From NCBI GenBank assembly GCA_965657135.1, contig CBFHNF010000001.1:1-64000 (forward strand): DNA of 64,000 nucleotides, given 5' to 3'. This DNA is from HIMB11 sp965657135. Lineage in GTDB: Bacteria > Pseudomonadota > Alphaproteobacteria > Rhodobacterales > Rhodobacteraceae. This document shows, piece after piece, positions 8,774-18,342 of this stretch; position 1 is the stretch's first letter, and every line of letters begins with the position of its first letter. Under the pieces are notes generated by a model that saw nothing but the letters and a program-made list of their open reading frames with translations, ran no database searches and had not been told where the DNA came from. The translations under genes and the position numbers were made by a program.

Positions 8774-9585
8774 ATCAATAAATGTATGGTTTTTGGGTCG
8801 ATACCATCTGTTTGTGACATTAGTTTTCGACGTAATTTTTGCATGCCTTTGATCCATTTTTCGGGATCATTCGCACGTAATTGAGCATATTTCCTCACGA
8901 TAGTGTGCGGTAGGATTAAAAAGTCCTCGGCCTTCATGCCATCGATGACGGATTGTGCCACATCTGCTGGTTTCAGTAGACCGGAATGATCTGGAATTTC
9001 ATCGTTTGCGCCGTAACCCAGCATGGCAGATGCTACATATTGCGGACAGACGACAGAGGAACAAATTCCGTCATCTCCATGTGATATTGCCAAGGATTGT
9101 GCAAAACTGATGGCAGCAGCTTTTGATGCAGAATAGGGGGCATCCCCAATTTGTGATAAAAGTCCCGCCGCCGATGCTGTATTCACGAAATAACCCGATC
9201 CCCGTGATAGCATAGTAGGAAGTAATGCGCGTGCAGCCCAAACATGAGACATGACATGAATATCCCAAGCACGCTGCCAAGTCTCATCAGATCCGGATGC
9301 GGCGTGATCTGGGTCCGAAGAAATTACCCCTGCGTTTGAAATCCAAATATCGATTTGACCATGCTGCGTTTGAATTTTTTTGATTATATCATTGATTGCG
9401 TTTGGCTGTGTGACATCGCAACTATATCCGGTCCCTTGAATTTCCACCGCCGTCTGAGCAACCACATTTTCATCTAGGTCCAAAATAAAAATAAACGCAC
9501 CCTCCGCAATAAGGGCCTCGCCAATCGCGCGCCCAATTCCCTGCGCGCCTCCGGTAACGACTGCGTTTTTCCCTGCTAAGTCCAT
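8770..9585 (-). CDS. SDR-family NAD(P)-dependent oxidoreductase
   Basis: Short-chain dehydrogenase/reductase of 271 residues. It has the dinucleotide-binding GGAQGIGRAIG at about residues 12-22, an acidic residue after strand 2 (LDLDEN, favouring NAD), the NAG motif (ISNAGVISSD), and the catalytic YSASK (about residues 151-155) with an upstream Ser. The substrate is not evident. It begins one base after the ilvA stop, so the two are probably cotranscribed; a link to branched-chain amino acid metabolism would be a guess. Confidence 0.85.
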   Translation of the reverse strand: MDLAGKNAVVTGGAQGIGRAIGEALIAEGAFIFILDLDENVVAQTAVEIQGTGYSCDVTQPNAINDIIKKIQTQHGQIDIWISNAGVISSDPDHAASGSDETWQRAWDIHVMSHVWAARALLPTMLSRGSGYFVNTASAAGLLSQIGDAPYSASKAAAISFAQSLAISHGDDGICSSVVCPQYVASAMLGYGANDEIPDHSGLLKPADVAQSVIDGMKAEDFLILPHTIVRKYAQLRANDPEKWIKGMQKLRRKLMSQTDGIDPKTIHLLI

Positions 9586-9586
9586 C

Positions 9587-10813
9587 TTAGATTACAAACT
9601 GCGATAAGAGATCATCATTGGTTATATCGGTATACGTAAATCCTGCCGCATCCAGTCGCCTAAAGAAATCATCAAATTGTTCAGGCGTTTTCGTTTCGAT
9701 ACCAATCAGGATTGAACCAAAGTTGCGCGCAGATTTTTTAAGGTATTCAAAGCGACTGATATCATCCTCTGGGCCCAGATGACTTAGGAATTCACGCAGC
9801 GCACCTGGGCGCTGGGGCATCCGAAGTATTAGGTATTTTTTGATACCTCCAAAACGTTGTGCGCGCTCTTTAACCTCGGGCAAACGTTCAAAATCAAAAT
9901 TTCCACCTGAAGATATGCACACAACTTTACGACCACGAATGGCCTGCCCCATATCCTTTAATGCGTCCATCGCTAGGGCGCCTGCGGGCTCCAAAACCAC
10001 GCCTTCGACATTTAACATGTCCAACATCGTCAGGCACAGCCGATCCTCTGGAATGCGCAAAACATTGGCCAACCCAACACCTTTGAGGCGCTGAAAAGTC
10101 TTTTCGCCGATACGCCCAACTGCGGCGCCATCTGCAAAGGTATCAACACTATCCAAGGTTACGGGTTTCCCCGCAATCAGGGCGGCCCACAAACATGCTC
10201 CCCCTAGGGGTTCAACAAGGCTGAATTGGCAGCGCGTGCCAAAATAGCTGATGACACCTGAGGATAAGCCACCCCCGCCAACAGGCAAAACAATATGATC
10301 GGGCGCGCCGCCCAGTTGCCGTTCGATTTCGACGGCCACGGATGCTTGGCCTTCAATTACATCTTCGTCATCAAACGGGGATAGAAAATGTGCGTTTGCC
10401 TCTGTGCAATAGGCTTGGGCCGCGCGCAAGCAATCGTCAAAATAATCTCCGACTAAGCGGACTTTAATGTTGTCGCCGCCAAACATTTTCGTTTTTTGAA
10501 TCTTTTGTTGGGGCGTCGTGACTGGCATGAAAATCGTGCCCTGCACATTCATATGACGGCACATGTAGGCGACACCTTGGGCGTGATTGCCCGCACTGGC
10601 GCAAACAAAATGTGTTTCTCCCGTGACCTTTCGCATCGCATTAAATGCACCGCGCAATTTATAGGACCGCACGGGGCTGAGGTCTTCGCGTTTCAACCAA
10701 ATTTCGGCGTCATAAAGAGCCGAAAGATGTTCGTTTTTTTGTAGCGGCGTTTCAGGAAAAACGCCCCGCATGGCCGCCTCGGCCGCTTGGGCCATTTGTG
10801 GAAAATTCGTCAT
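9587..10813 (-). CDS. ilvA: Threonine ammonia-lyase (threonine dehydratase)
   Basis: PLP enzyme that deaminates threonine to 2-oxobutanoate, the entry to isoleucine synthesis. About 408 residues. The PLP lysine is in SYKLRGAFNAM (about residues 50-60), the phosphate-binding glycine loop is GGGGLSSG, and an ACT-like regulatory region (LILRMPQRPGALREFLSHLG) is in the C-terminal quarter. This is the shorter IlvA form with a single regulatory domain. The frame is open to 10951, but the ATG at 10813 gives a normal N-terminus (MTNFPQMAQAAEAAM). It is divergent from argG and followed by an SDR gene one base away. Confidence 0.9.
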   Translation of the reverse strand: MTNFPQMAQAAEAAMRGVFPETPLQKNEHLSALYDAEIWLKREDLSPVRSYKLRGAFNAMRKVTGETHFVCASAGNHAQGVAYMCRHMNVQGTIFMPVTTPQQKIQKTKMFGGDNIKVRLVGDYFDDCLRAAQAYCTEANAHFLSPFDDEDVIEGQASVAVEIERQLGGAPDHIVLPVGGGGLSSGVISYFGTRCQFSLVEPLGGACLWAALIAGKPVTLDSVDTFADGAAVGRIGEKTFQRLKGVGLANVLRIPEDRLCLTMLDMLNVEGVVLEPAGALAMDALKDMGQAIRGRKVVCISSGGNFDFERLPEVKERAQRFGGIKKYLILRMPQRPGALREFLSHLGPEDDISRFEYLKKSARNFGSILIGIETKTPEQFDDFFRRLDAAGFTYTDITNDDLLSQFVI

Positions 10814-10970
10814 AGGTATAGCTTTGGCGCAGGCCTGCGATCCATGCAAGCATATACTTTGGCATACTTTTACGCAGTTTGCGTGAATTCGATCTGATTT
10901 TCGACCCAATGACTTGCCCCCAGTTTGAAAAACCGTTAGTGCCCTTGCCAATTGAAAAAGGGAAATCTGA

Positions 10971-12194
10971 ATGTCCGCGCCTAAGAAAGTAGTACTGGCC
11001 TATTCTGGCGGCCTTGATACATCAATCATCCTAAAATGGCTTCAAAATGAGTATGGCTGCGAAGTGGTCACTTTTACTGCAGATTTGGGGCAGGGAGAAG
11101 AGCTCGAGCCTGCGCGCCAAAAGGCCGAATTGCTTGGGATCAAGTCAGAGAATATCTACATTGAAGATGTGCGCGAAGAATTTGTGCGTGATTTCGTATT
11201 TCCAATGTTCCGCGCCAACGCTGTATATGAAGGGTTGTATTTGTTGGGAACATCCATTGCGCGTCCTTTGATTTCAAAGCGCCTTGTTGAAATCGCGGCT
11301 GAAACAGGTGCGGACGCGGTGGCACATGGCGCAACTGGCAAAGGTAACGATCAGGTACGATTTGAATTGGCAGCTTATGCGTTGAACCCTGATATCAGGG
11401 TGATTGCTCCCTGGCGGGAATGGGATCTGTCAAGCCGGACAAAATTGATCGGTTTTGCCGAAGAACATCAAATCCCAATCGCCAAGGATAAACGTGGTGA
11501 GGCTCCCTTTAGCGTGGATGCCAATCTATTGCACACTTCTTCAGAAGGAAAAGTTTTAGAGGATCCAGCGGTTGAAGCGCCTGATTTTGTATATCAGCGC
11601 ACGGTTCACCCAGAGGATGCGCCAGATAAAGCCGAAGTGATCGAAGTCGCATTCAAGGCAGGGGATGCCGTTGCGATCAATGGTGAAGAGATGTCGCCTG
11701 CAACCATCCTTACGAAACTAAACGAATACGGCGGAAAGCACGGCATTGGGCGTTTAGATTTGGTCGAGGGGCGTTTCGTTGGCATGAAGTCACGTGGGAT
11801 CTACGAAACACCAGGGGGCACTATTTTGTTAGAGGCCCACCGCGGTATTGAACAGATCACTCTTGATCGCGGCGCGGCTCATCTTAAAGATGAACTGATG
11901 CCAAAGTATGCAGAACTGATATATAACGGTTTCTGGTATTCGCCTGAACGCGAGATGCTGCAAGCTTTGATCGATAAATCACAGGAACATGTTACGGGGA
12001 CTGTGCGATTGAAGTTATACAAAGGATCGGTTCGCACGATTGGCCGTTGGTCAGATTATAGTTTGTATTCCGAGGCGCATGTGACGTTTGAAGAGGATGC
12101 TGGCGCTTATGATCAAAAGGATGCTGCAGGGTTTATTCATTTGAATGCACTGCGCCTAAAACTCTTGGCGGCGCGCAAGCGCCGGATGGGGTAA
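10971..12194 (+). CDS. argG: Argininosuccinate synthase
   Basis: Condenses citrulline and aspartate with ATP to argininosuccinate in arginine biosynthesis. 407 residues, the normal length. The N-terminal ATP-pyrophosphatase loop AYSGGLDTSI (about residues 10-19) and the conserved GATGKGNDQVRFE segment (about residues 118-130) are intact. The ATG follows AAAAAGGGAAATCTGA. A strong intrinsic terminator lies 25 bases after the stop, so it is monocistronic or last in its transcript. Divergent from ilvA. Confidence 0.97.
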   Translation: MSAPKKVVLAYSGGLDTSIILKWLQNEYGCEVVTFTADLGQGEELEPARQKAELLGIKSENIYIEDVREEFVRDFVFPMFRANAVYEGLYLLGTSIARPLISKRLVEIAAETGADAVAHGATGKGNDQVRFELAAYALNPDIRVIAPWREWDLSSRTKLIGFAEEHQIPIAKDKRGEAPFSVDANLLHTSSEGKVLEDPAVEAPDFVYQRTVHPEDAPDKAEVIEVAFKAGDAVAINGEEMSPATILTKLNEYGGKHGIGRLDLVEGRFVGMKSRGIYETPGGTILLEAHRGIEQITLDRGAAHLKDELMPKYAELIYNGFWYSPEREMLQALIDKSQEHVTGTVRLKLYKGSVRTIGRWSDYSLYSEAHVTFEEDAGAYDQKDAAGFIHLNALRLKLLAARKRRMG

Positions 12195-12218
12195 AGCGTT
12201 GTAATAATAAAGAAATAT

Positions 12219-12246
12219 GGCCGCCTGACTTTGGGCGGCCTTTTTA
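12219..12246 (+). terminator. Intrinsic terminator of argG
   Basis: A perfect 7-bp stem (GGCCGCC with GGCGGCC) closes an 8-base loop and is followed at once by five T residues. It lies 24 bases beyond the argG stop codon and just before the metallophosphoesterase gene. Confidence 0.9.
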
Positions 12247-12259
12247 TTTGGAGTAGGGT

Positions 12260-12988
12260 ATGACACCGATTTATGCAGTTGGTGATATTCACGGACATCT
12301 GGATAAGCTGGATGAGGCGTTAGAGCGTATTTGTGCAGATGGTGGTGCAAATGCGACCGTTGTGTTTGTTGGCGACTATGTTGATCGGGGTGGACAAAGC
12401 AAAGAAGTCATTCAGAGAATTATAGATGGACAGACATCGGGGAAGGGCTGGATCACGCTGAAGGGCAATCATGACCGTATGTTTGAACTTTTCATGCAAT
12501 CACCCCCGCAGCATGATCCGCATCTTTTGTTGGGTATGGATTGGTTCAACGACCGCATTGGTGGCATACCTACTTTGGAATCTTATGGTGTTGAGATTGA
12601 AAAGGGAATTTCGCGCACTTGTCAGGTTCATGCCCAAGCATTGCAGTGTGTCCCAGAGACTCACGTCGCATTTTTGAAGGGCCTAAAGACCCACTATTTG
12701 ATCCATGACACCTTGTTTGTGCATGCGGGCATTCGCCCTGAAGTGCCGTTAAAGGCGCAAACGGAAACAGATTTTTTGTGGATCAGGCAAGAGTTTCACG
12801 ACTATCAAAATGACCATGGATATATGGTTATTCACGGCCATACACCCGTCAAAAACATCACACATTATGGTAACCGCGTTAATATCGATGGGGGGGCGGC
12901 CTATGGGCGTGAATTGACCCCAATCGTGATTGAAGGCGCAGAAATTTTTGCGTTAGACCAGGTCGGGCGCGTGCACTTGGAGCCCTAA
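12260..12988 (+). CDS. Metallophosphoesterase, PPP-type serine/threonine phosphatase-like
   Basis: Calcineurin-like phosphoesterase of 242 residues with the full metal-site series: GDIHGH (about residues 8-13), GDYVDRGGQS (about 38-47), GNHDRMF (about 71-77) and the late HGHTP. This spacing matches bacterial PPP/PrpA-like or Ap4A-hydrolase-like enzymes; the substrate (phosphoprotein or dinucleoside polyphosphate) cannot be decided. TTGGAGTAGGGT precedes the ATG. It has its own start region after the argG terminator. Confidence 0.87.
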   Translation: MTPIYAVGDIHGHLDKLDEALERICADGGANATVVFVGDYVDRGGQSKEVIQRIIDGQTSGKGWITLKGNHDRMFELFMQSPPQHDPHLLLGMDWFNDRIGGIPTLESYGVEIEKGISRTCQVHAQALQCVPETHVAFLKGLKTHYLIHDTLFVHAGIRPEVPLKAQTETDFLWIRQEFHDYQNDHGYMVIHGHTPVKNITHYGNRVNIDGGAAYGRELTPIVIEGAEIFALDQVGRVHLEP

Positions 12989-13099
12989 AAAGCGGCGTCT
13001 GTTTCACGTCGGTATAATGTCGGTTTCGTGTCGGTGTTGTCGTTCTGGCTGTGCGACGCTCGTGCCATGGCACATCGCCCCGCCCGCCATCCCGTTGCT

Positions 13100-14281
13100 T
13101 TAACTTTGAAGTCCCGCTTCAGCCTCAATCGCTTTTTTAGATTTTCGTGCACGCTCTGTTGCGGATTTCAACTGACCACAGGCGGCCATAATATCTTCGC
13201 CTCTAGGTGTGCGGATCGGGCTTGCATAGCCAGCTTTGTATACGATGTCGGCGAAGGCTTCGATGCGCGCCCAATCTGATCGTTCATATGGAGAGCCAGG
13301 CCATTCGTTGAATGGGATTAAGTTAATTTTTGCGGGAATGCCTTTGATTAACTTTACCAGTCTGCGCGCATCCTCGTTGGAGTCGTTCACATCCTTCAGC
13401 ATAACATACTCAAAGGTGATGCGTTCGGAATTTGAAACCTTGGGATAGGTGCGAAGCGCGTCCAGTAATTCGGCGATGTTCCATTTCTTGTTAATGGGGA
13501 CAAGTTTATCACGTACTTCATCAGTGGTGGCATGAAAGGAAATGGCCAACTGGCACCCTATCTCTTGTGCAGTTTTTGCAATTTCTGGTACGACGCCTGA
13601 TGTAGATAATGTAATACGACGACGCGACAGAGAAATTCCCTCGGGGTCCATCGCAATCTTCATCGCATCGCGCACATTGTCAAAGTTATAGAGTGGTTCG
13701 CCCATGCCCATCAAAACAATGTTGGACAACAGTCGGGTTTCGTTTTTAGGTGCGCCTTGCTCTGGCCATTCCCCTAGATCATCCCGCGCGACCAATACCT
13801 GTCCTATGATCTCAGCGGTTGTCAAATTACGAACCAGTTTCTGCGTGCCCGTATGGCAAAACGAACATGTTAGGGTGCATCCAACCTGGGAACTGATGCA
13901 GAGTGTACCACGATCTTCCTCGGGGATATAAACGGTTTCTACCTCGTGACCACCTGCGATGCGCATCAAATATTTGCGAGTGCCATCCAAAGAGACTTGT
14001 TTAGAGACCACTTCGGGCACTTCGATAACAAAATGTTCTGCCAATTCTGCACGATAAGGTTTCGCAAGATTGCTCATGACATCAAAGCTACGGACGCCCT
14101 TTTCGTAAATCCATTGCCAGATTTGTCCTACACGCATTTTGGCCTGTTTTTCAGGTGTGCCATGTTCGATCAACACATCGCGCATCTGAATCCGAGTTAA
14201 GCCTACCAAATTCATTGGGCCATCGGGCAGTTTGCGAGGGATCGTCAAAACGTCCTGTGTGATCGGTGCAGACACAGTCAT
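13100..14281 (-). CDS. rlmN: 23S rRNA (adenine-2503-C2)/tRNA methyltransferase RlmN
   Basis: Radical-SAM dual-specificity methyltransferase acting on A2503 of 23S rRNA and A37 of some tRNAs. 393 residues. The [4Fe-4S] cluster motif CTLTCSFC (about residues 135-142) is followed by the conserved HTGTQKLVRNL. A glycine-rich SAM region (LMGMGEPLYNF) and a late Cys (MAACGQL, about residue 365) that serves as the methyl carrier or resolving residue are present. The ATG at 14281 gives a normal length. The gene stands alone; no terminator is obvious downstream. Confidence 0.95.
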   Translation of the reverse strand: MTVSAPITQDVLTIPRKLPDGPMNLVGLTRIQMRDVLIEHGTPEKQAKMRVGQIWQWIYEKGVRSFDVMSNLAKPYRAELAEHFVIEVPEVVSKQVSLDGTRKYLMRIAGGHEVETVYIPEEDRGTLCISSQVGCTLTCSFCHTGTQKLVRNLTTAEIIGQVLVARDDLGEWPEQGAPKNETRLLSNIVLMGMGEPLYNFDNVRDAMKIAMDPEGISLSRRRITLSTSGVVPEIAKTAQEIGCQLAISFHATTDEVRDKLVPINKKWNIAELLDALRTYPKVSNSERITFEYVMLKDVNDSNEDARRLVKLIKGIPAKINLIPFNEWPGSPYERSDWARIEAFADIVYKAGYASPIRTPRGEDIMAACGQLKSATERARKSKKAIEAEAGLQS

Positions 14282-14359
14282 GGTGTACCTATTTAAAAAA
14301 GAAATCGTGCGAACCCTTACAGGATTCGCCCTGAATTAGCAAAAAGATAAGTTTTGGCG

Positions 14360-14884
14360 CTATTTACAGCGTTTATCAGCGTCTTCAACAGCTGCGGTGA
14401 AACCAAGGAGTGAAAAGGTATCTTCCGTGCGAGTGCCACGTGAAGACCGCGCTGTCAGCGTTGCTTTGGCGCCCTTTTTCATCGCGGCTATGATCTTGGG
14501 ATCATCGCCCTGATTGGCCCATGCCCATTCGTCTTTGGTGTAAAGCGCGAATTTGTTTCCATCAATCGTCATATCGACCGTTGAATCAGGCGCAAACGGA
14601 TATCCGCCTGTAAACACAATTTGACCGTTTACTTTTGCGTTAGGGTCATACACTACCATCAGCGCAATGTCCCCGCGTCGGACGGCCACGACGCGTCCAT
14701 TTCTGGTGTTTACAGTTTCTTTTGGGATCGAAACGGCCCAGCATTGTTTTGGATTTGTGTCTGCAAAAACATCCCAATCCACACTTTCATCAACCTTCGC
14801 TGTACTGTTTTCTTGGGCGTATGCGTTACCAGCAAACAGCATAGAAATTGGTAAAACAAGGCTAAGGATCAATTTATTGCTCAT
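14360..14884 (-). CDS. Invasion-associated locus B (IalB) family secreted protein
   Basis: Probably periplasmic, 174 residues. A Sec signal peptide (MSNKLILSLVLPISMLFAGN, with a probable AYA|Q cleavage near residue 24) leads into an IalB-type domain: WDVFADTNPKQCWAVS, repeated beta-strand segments, and a terminal Cys likely disulfide-bonded to the first. Despite the Bartonella-derived name, the family is common in free-living alphaproteobacteria and its role is unresolved. It is leftward, upstream of rlmN, with 78 bases between them; a purine-rich GGAGGAAAAAA precedes the ATG. Confidence 0.85.
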   Translation of the reverse strand: MSNKLILSLVLPISMLFAGNAYAQENSTAKVDESVDWDVFADTNPKQCWAVSIPKETVNTRNGRVVAVRRGDIALMVVYDPNAKVNGQIVFTGGYPFAPDSTVDMTIDGNKFALYTKDEWAWANQGDDPKIIAAMKKGAKATLTARSSRGTRTEDTFSLLGFTAAVEDADKRCK

Positions 14885-15054
14885 TTTTTTCCTCCGCCCT
14901 TTGCGGGCCTGCTATCTTTTCTTATTTTGACGCATTAACATGCATGACGTGATACGCAAAGACACCTTAAACTTGTCTAATGCGTTTTAGTGCTATTTTT
15001 GATTTGTATTACGCCACTTTGGCATAAAATTGCCGTTTATGCAGGAGAAATATT

Positions 15055-16050
15055 ATGAAACAGCCCCATCCAATGTGCGAGGCGTGGCGCGGGCCAATTG
15101 TGGAAAACGTTCATCTTGGTCATGCGGTCGTGTGTGACGAAATGGGGGAAATCGTCTATGCGTGGGGTGATCCCGAGGCGGTTATTTTACCGCGATCCTC
15201 AAGTAAGATGATACAGGCTCTTCCTTTGATAACCTCAGGCGCTGCCGGCTCGCTTAACCTTCGCCAAGATCAGCTGGCATTGGCATGTGCGTCTCATAAT
15301 GGTGCAGGAATACATACACATCGAGTACAGGCATGGTTGAAAGACTTAGGTCTACAGGACAATGATCTGCGATGTGGCCCGCAGATGCCACGTGATCCTG
15401 ATGAGCGCGCTTTGGTGCGCGCCAAAGATGGCCCGTGTCAGTGGCACAACAACTGCTCTGGTAAACATTCGGGATTTTTAACGCTGAACAAACATCTTGG
15501 CGGAGGCTCAGAATACCACGAAACCGATCATGTCGTACAAAAAGCGTGTTTATCCGCATTCGAGGATGCAACGGGCGGGGATGCGTTGGGGTTTGGGATT
15601 GATGGCTGTTCGGCGCCTAATTTTGCAACGACTGTACATGGATTGGCGCGCGCGATGGCGTGGTTCGCCTCTGCTGCCGATCGCAATGACTCCGCGTCCA
15701 ACGCTGCGCATTCCTTGGTGGACGCAATGCGTGCCTATCCAGAGTTGGTTGCAGGTGAAGGACGCGCCTGCACTGAGCTGATGCGCGCAATGGAAGGTCG
15801 CGTTGCCATTAAAACAGGCGCCGACGCTGTGTTCGTGGCAATTATACCAGAGCGCAAGATTGGAGTAGCGCTTAAAATCACAGATGGGACCACGCGTGCG
15901 GCAGAATGCGCGATTGTGCAGATTTTGGTGGGCCTAGGTGTTTTAAATGCCAAACACCCTGCAACACAACAGTTCCGTACTCCTACAATCACAAATTGGA
16001 ATGGGATCGTCTGTGGTGGTGTTAAACCAGCGCCGGGCTTTGCCATATGA
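15055..16050 (+). CDS. L-asparaginase, Rhizobium AnsA/asparaginase II type
   Basis: 331 residues of the Rhizobium etli-type asparaginase family, a fold related to serine beta-lactamase-like proteins and unrelated to E. coli AnsA/AnsB. It hydrolyses asparagine to aspartate and ammonia. Seen: the PRSSSKMIQALPL segment (about residues 47-59) with the conserved Ser-x-x-Lys, CASHNG (about 82-87), HNNCSGKHSG (about 127-136) and GIDGCSAPNF (about 181-190). GCAGGAGAAATATT precedes the ATG. The stop overlaps the start of the pseudouridine synthase gene by 4 bases. Confidence 0.88.
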   Translation: MKQPHPMCEAWRGPIVENVHLGHAVVCDEMGEIVYAWGDPEAVILPRSSSKMIQALPLITSGAAGSLNLRQDQLALACASHNGAGIHTHRVQAWLKDLGLQDNDLRCGPQMPRDPDERALVRAKDGPCQWHNNCSGKHSGFLTLNKHLGGGSEYHETDHVVQKACLSAFEDATGGDALGFGIDGCSAPNFATTVHGLARAMAWFASAADRNDSASNAAHSLVDAMRAYPELVAGEGRACTELMRAMEGRVAIKTGADAVFVAIIPERKIGVALKITDGTTRAAECAIVQILVGLGVLNAKHPATQQFRTPTITNWNGIVCGGVKPAPGFAI

Positions 16051-16589
16051 TCCTTTTGTTCAATAAACCGTTCAATGTGCTATCTCAGTTCACTGACAAC
16101 AGTGTAGATGCATCAAAACGTCAAACATTGTCGGATTATATTGATGTGCCAAAGGTTTATCCCGCAGGCCGATTGGACCGCGATAGTGAAGGTTTGTTGA
16201 TTTTAACTGACAATGGACCTCTGCAAGCGCGAATCTCCGACCCCAAACATAAAACGCCAAAAACCTATTGGGCCTTGGTTGAAGGGGCACCTACAGATCA
16301 AGATTTGGATCCTCTAAGGCAAGGTGTGTCATTGAAAGATGGTATATGTCTGCCCGCAAAAGCCGGGCTTATCGACGTACCCAATGTGTGGGAGAGAGAG
16401 CCTCCGGTTCGATATCGGAAATCTGTGCCCGATACCTGGATATCTATTACAATTACTGAGGGACGAAATCGTCAAGTGCGCCGAATGACGGCTGCTATTG
16501 GTTTCCCAACCTTGCGACTGATCCGTGCCTCAATTGGAGATTGGTCAATCGACGGGATTGAGCTGGGTGCTTACAAGATCATTTCCTAA
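16047..16589 (+). CDS. RsuA/RluE-family pseudouridine synthase
   Basis: Isomerises a uridine in rRNA to pseudouridine. 180 residues, with the catalytic Asp in GRLDRDSEGLLILTDNG (about residues 38-54) and the family's GRNRQVRRM motif (about 144-152). It lacks an N-terminal S4 domain and its length matches the RluE type (23S U2457 in E. coli), but the target is inferred. The ATG overlaps the asparaginase stop (ATGA), so the pair is coupled. It ends convergently in the SulP gene with a 4-base overlap. Confidence 0.88.
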   Translation: MILLFNKPFNVLSQFTDNSVDASKRQTLSDYIDVPKVYPAGRLDRDSEGLLILTDNGPLQARISDPKHKTPKTYWALVEGAPTDQDLDPLRQGVSLKDGICLPAKAGLIDVPNVWEREPPVRYRKSVPDTWISITITEGRNRQVRRMTAAIGFPTLRLIRASIGDWSIDGIELGAYKIIS

Positions 16590-18325
16590 ATCTGTGGCGG
16601 TTTCAACGCTTGATATGCATCATATTGTGACAAAAACACTTGCCCCGATAATTCGTTTAAGAAGTGAGTTGCGCTTAAACGGTCCATCACTGGTCCTTTG
16701 ACTTCTGAAAGGTGCAGTTTAATGCCAAGCTCATTAAGTCGCTGGTTGATCGCTTCTAGGCTTTCAAGGGCTGACATATCGATTTCGTTTACGGCCGAAC
16801 ACATGAATACCAAGTGACGAATTGGTTGATCGCAAGCAATGCGGTCATAAACAAGGTCCTGCAAAAAGGCAGCATTTGCAAAATACAGGCTTTCATCCAC
16901 GCGCAATGTTACAAGGTTTGGATAGGTTTCCACTTTATGGCGGTTGATATTTCGGAAATGCTGAGTTCCGCTAACCAATCCGACTTCTGCAACGTGTGGC
17001 TTTGACGTTTTATATAGAAAAAGAGCGATCGACAGCAAAACACCTGTTGCAACACCTGTTTCGACTCCCATGCCGAGGGTCAAAATAATGGTTGTAAACA
17101 CAGCCGCGAAGTCGACGTTTGAATAGGACCACGCTTTTTTCAAAATCGAAAAATCAACCAGTGATAAAACCGCCACGATGATGGTTGCGGCTAATGTTGC
17201 CTTTGGTAAAAAGAATAAGAGTGGGGTCAACAGTAATGCGGCAAGCCCGATACCGATTGCAGTAAATGCGCCGGCCGCGGGTGTTTCTGCGCCGGCATCA
17301 AAATTCACAACCGATCGTGCAAAGCCACCAGTGACAGGATAACCACCTGAAATTGCCGATGCAATATTTGAACTACCCAATCCGATCAATTCCTGATCTG
17401 GTACGATGCGTTGTCGTTTTTTTGCTGCCAACGTCGATGCGACTGAAACAGATTCAACAAATCCTATGATCGAAATGAGGAAACCAGACATAAATAATTG
17501 TCCCCAAAGGTCGATCGAAAAACTAGGAGCCGTTAATGGTGGTAAACCGACTGGCACGGTCCCAACTATTTTGACATCCGAATTGACCAAGTCAAAAACA
17601 TAGGTCACCAAAGTCGTTGCGACCACTGCACCGACTGGACCTGCTTTAGCCAAAATATCCGCTGCTCTGGGCGTGTATCCAAGAGCAAGTAATGCTGGTT
17701 TCAATCCAGTTCTGACCCAAAACAAAAACGCAAGGGTGCTAATACCCAACAACAGTGTGATTGGGTTGATCATGTCGCGGTGATCGATCAGAGAGAAGAG
17801 CAATTCGATCAGTGTATGCCCATGTGCATCGACGCCCAAAATGTGTTTCAACTGACTGGTTGCAATCAAAATGCCAGACGCTGTTATGAAGCCCGCTATG
17901 ACGGGGTGAGACAGAAAGTTTGCTAAAAAACCTAGTCGTAAAATCCCCATAAGGATCAAGATTAAACCTGAAATAAAGGCAAGTGTGATCGCCGCTATCG
18001 CAATGTCAGTGGGCGAGGTTAATCCCAAGTTTGCAAGGGCCGCAGCAGTCATTAAGGATACGACCGCGACTGGCCCTACTGCAAGTGCTTTTGACGTGCC
18101 AAAGATAGCATATGCGACAAGGGGAAGGATTGAAGCATATAGTCCCATTTCGGCCGGTAGGCCCGCCAACAAAGCATAAGCCAATGACTGGGGTATCAAC
18201 ATGATCGTCACGATGACTGCAGCAACCGCGTCTGATGTGAATAAACGTGAATTGTATGTTGATGCCCATTCCAGCATGGGAATGTAGCGATGCAATATGC
18301 GATGTTTTTGGGATGATTTTTTCAT
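16586..18325 (-). CDS. SulP-family anion permease with STAS domain
   Basis: Inner-membrane SulP/SLC26 transporter of 579 residues. Residues about 20-420 form the membrane domain, including the family segment PQSLAYALLAGLPAEMGLYA (about 43-62). A cytoplasmic STAS domain follows at about 450-570. SulP proteins move sulfate, bicarbonate or other small anions. It starts 17 bases after the Blh-type sulfur gene and shares its promoter, which carries a persulfide-repressor-like operator. Family knowledge therefore points to export or uptake of a sulfur oxyanion produced during sulfide detoxification (inference). Confidence 0.9.
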   Translation of the reverse strand: MKKSSQKHRILHRYIPMLEWASTYNSRLFTSDAVAAVIVTIMLIPQSLAYALLAGLPAEMGLYASILPLVAYAIFGTSKALAVGPVAVVSLMTAAALANLGLTSPTDIAIAAITLAFISGLILILMGILRLGFLANFLSHPVIAGFITASGILIATSQLKHILGVDAHGHTLIELLFSLIDHRDMINPITLLLGISTLAFLFWVRTGLKPALLALGYTPRAADILAKAGPVGAVVATTLVTYVFDLVNSDVKIVGTVPVGLPPLTAPSFSIDLWGQLFMSGFLISIIGFVESVSVASTLAAKKRQRIVPDQELIGLGSSNIASAISGGYPVTGGFARSVVNFDAGAETPAAGAFTAIGIGLAALLLTPLLFFLPKATLAATIIVAVLSLVDFSILKKAWSYSNVDFAAVFTTIILTLGMGVETGVATGVLLSIALFLYKTSKPHVAEVGLVSGTQHFRNINRHKVETYPNLVTLRVDESLYFANAAFLQDLVYDRIACDQPIRHLVFMCSAVNEIDMSALESLEAINQRLNELGIKLHLSEVKGPVMDRLSATHFLNELSGQVFLSQYDAYQALKPPQI

Positions 18326-18342
18326 GTTTTTATGTGCTCAGC

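Noticed and set aside
13005..13045. Short repeats of TCGGT near the 3' end of the metallophosphoesterase
   Set aside because: The repeat units are imperfect and irregularly spaced; no array or secondary structure is evident.
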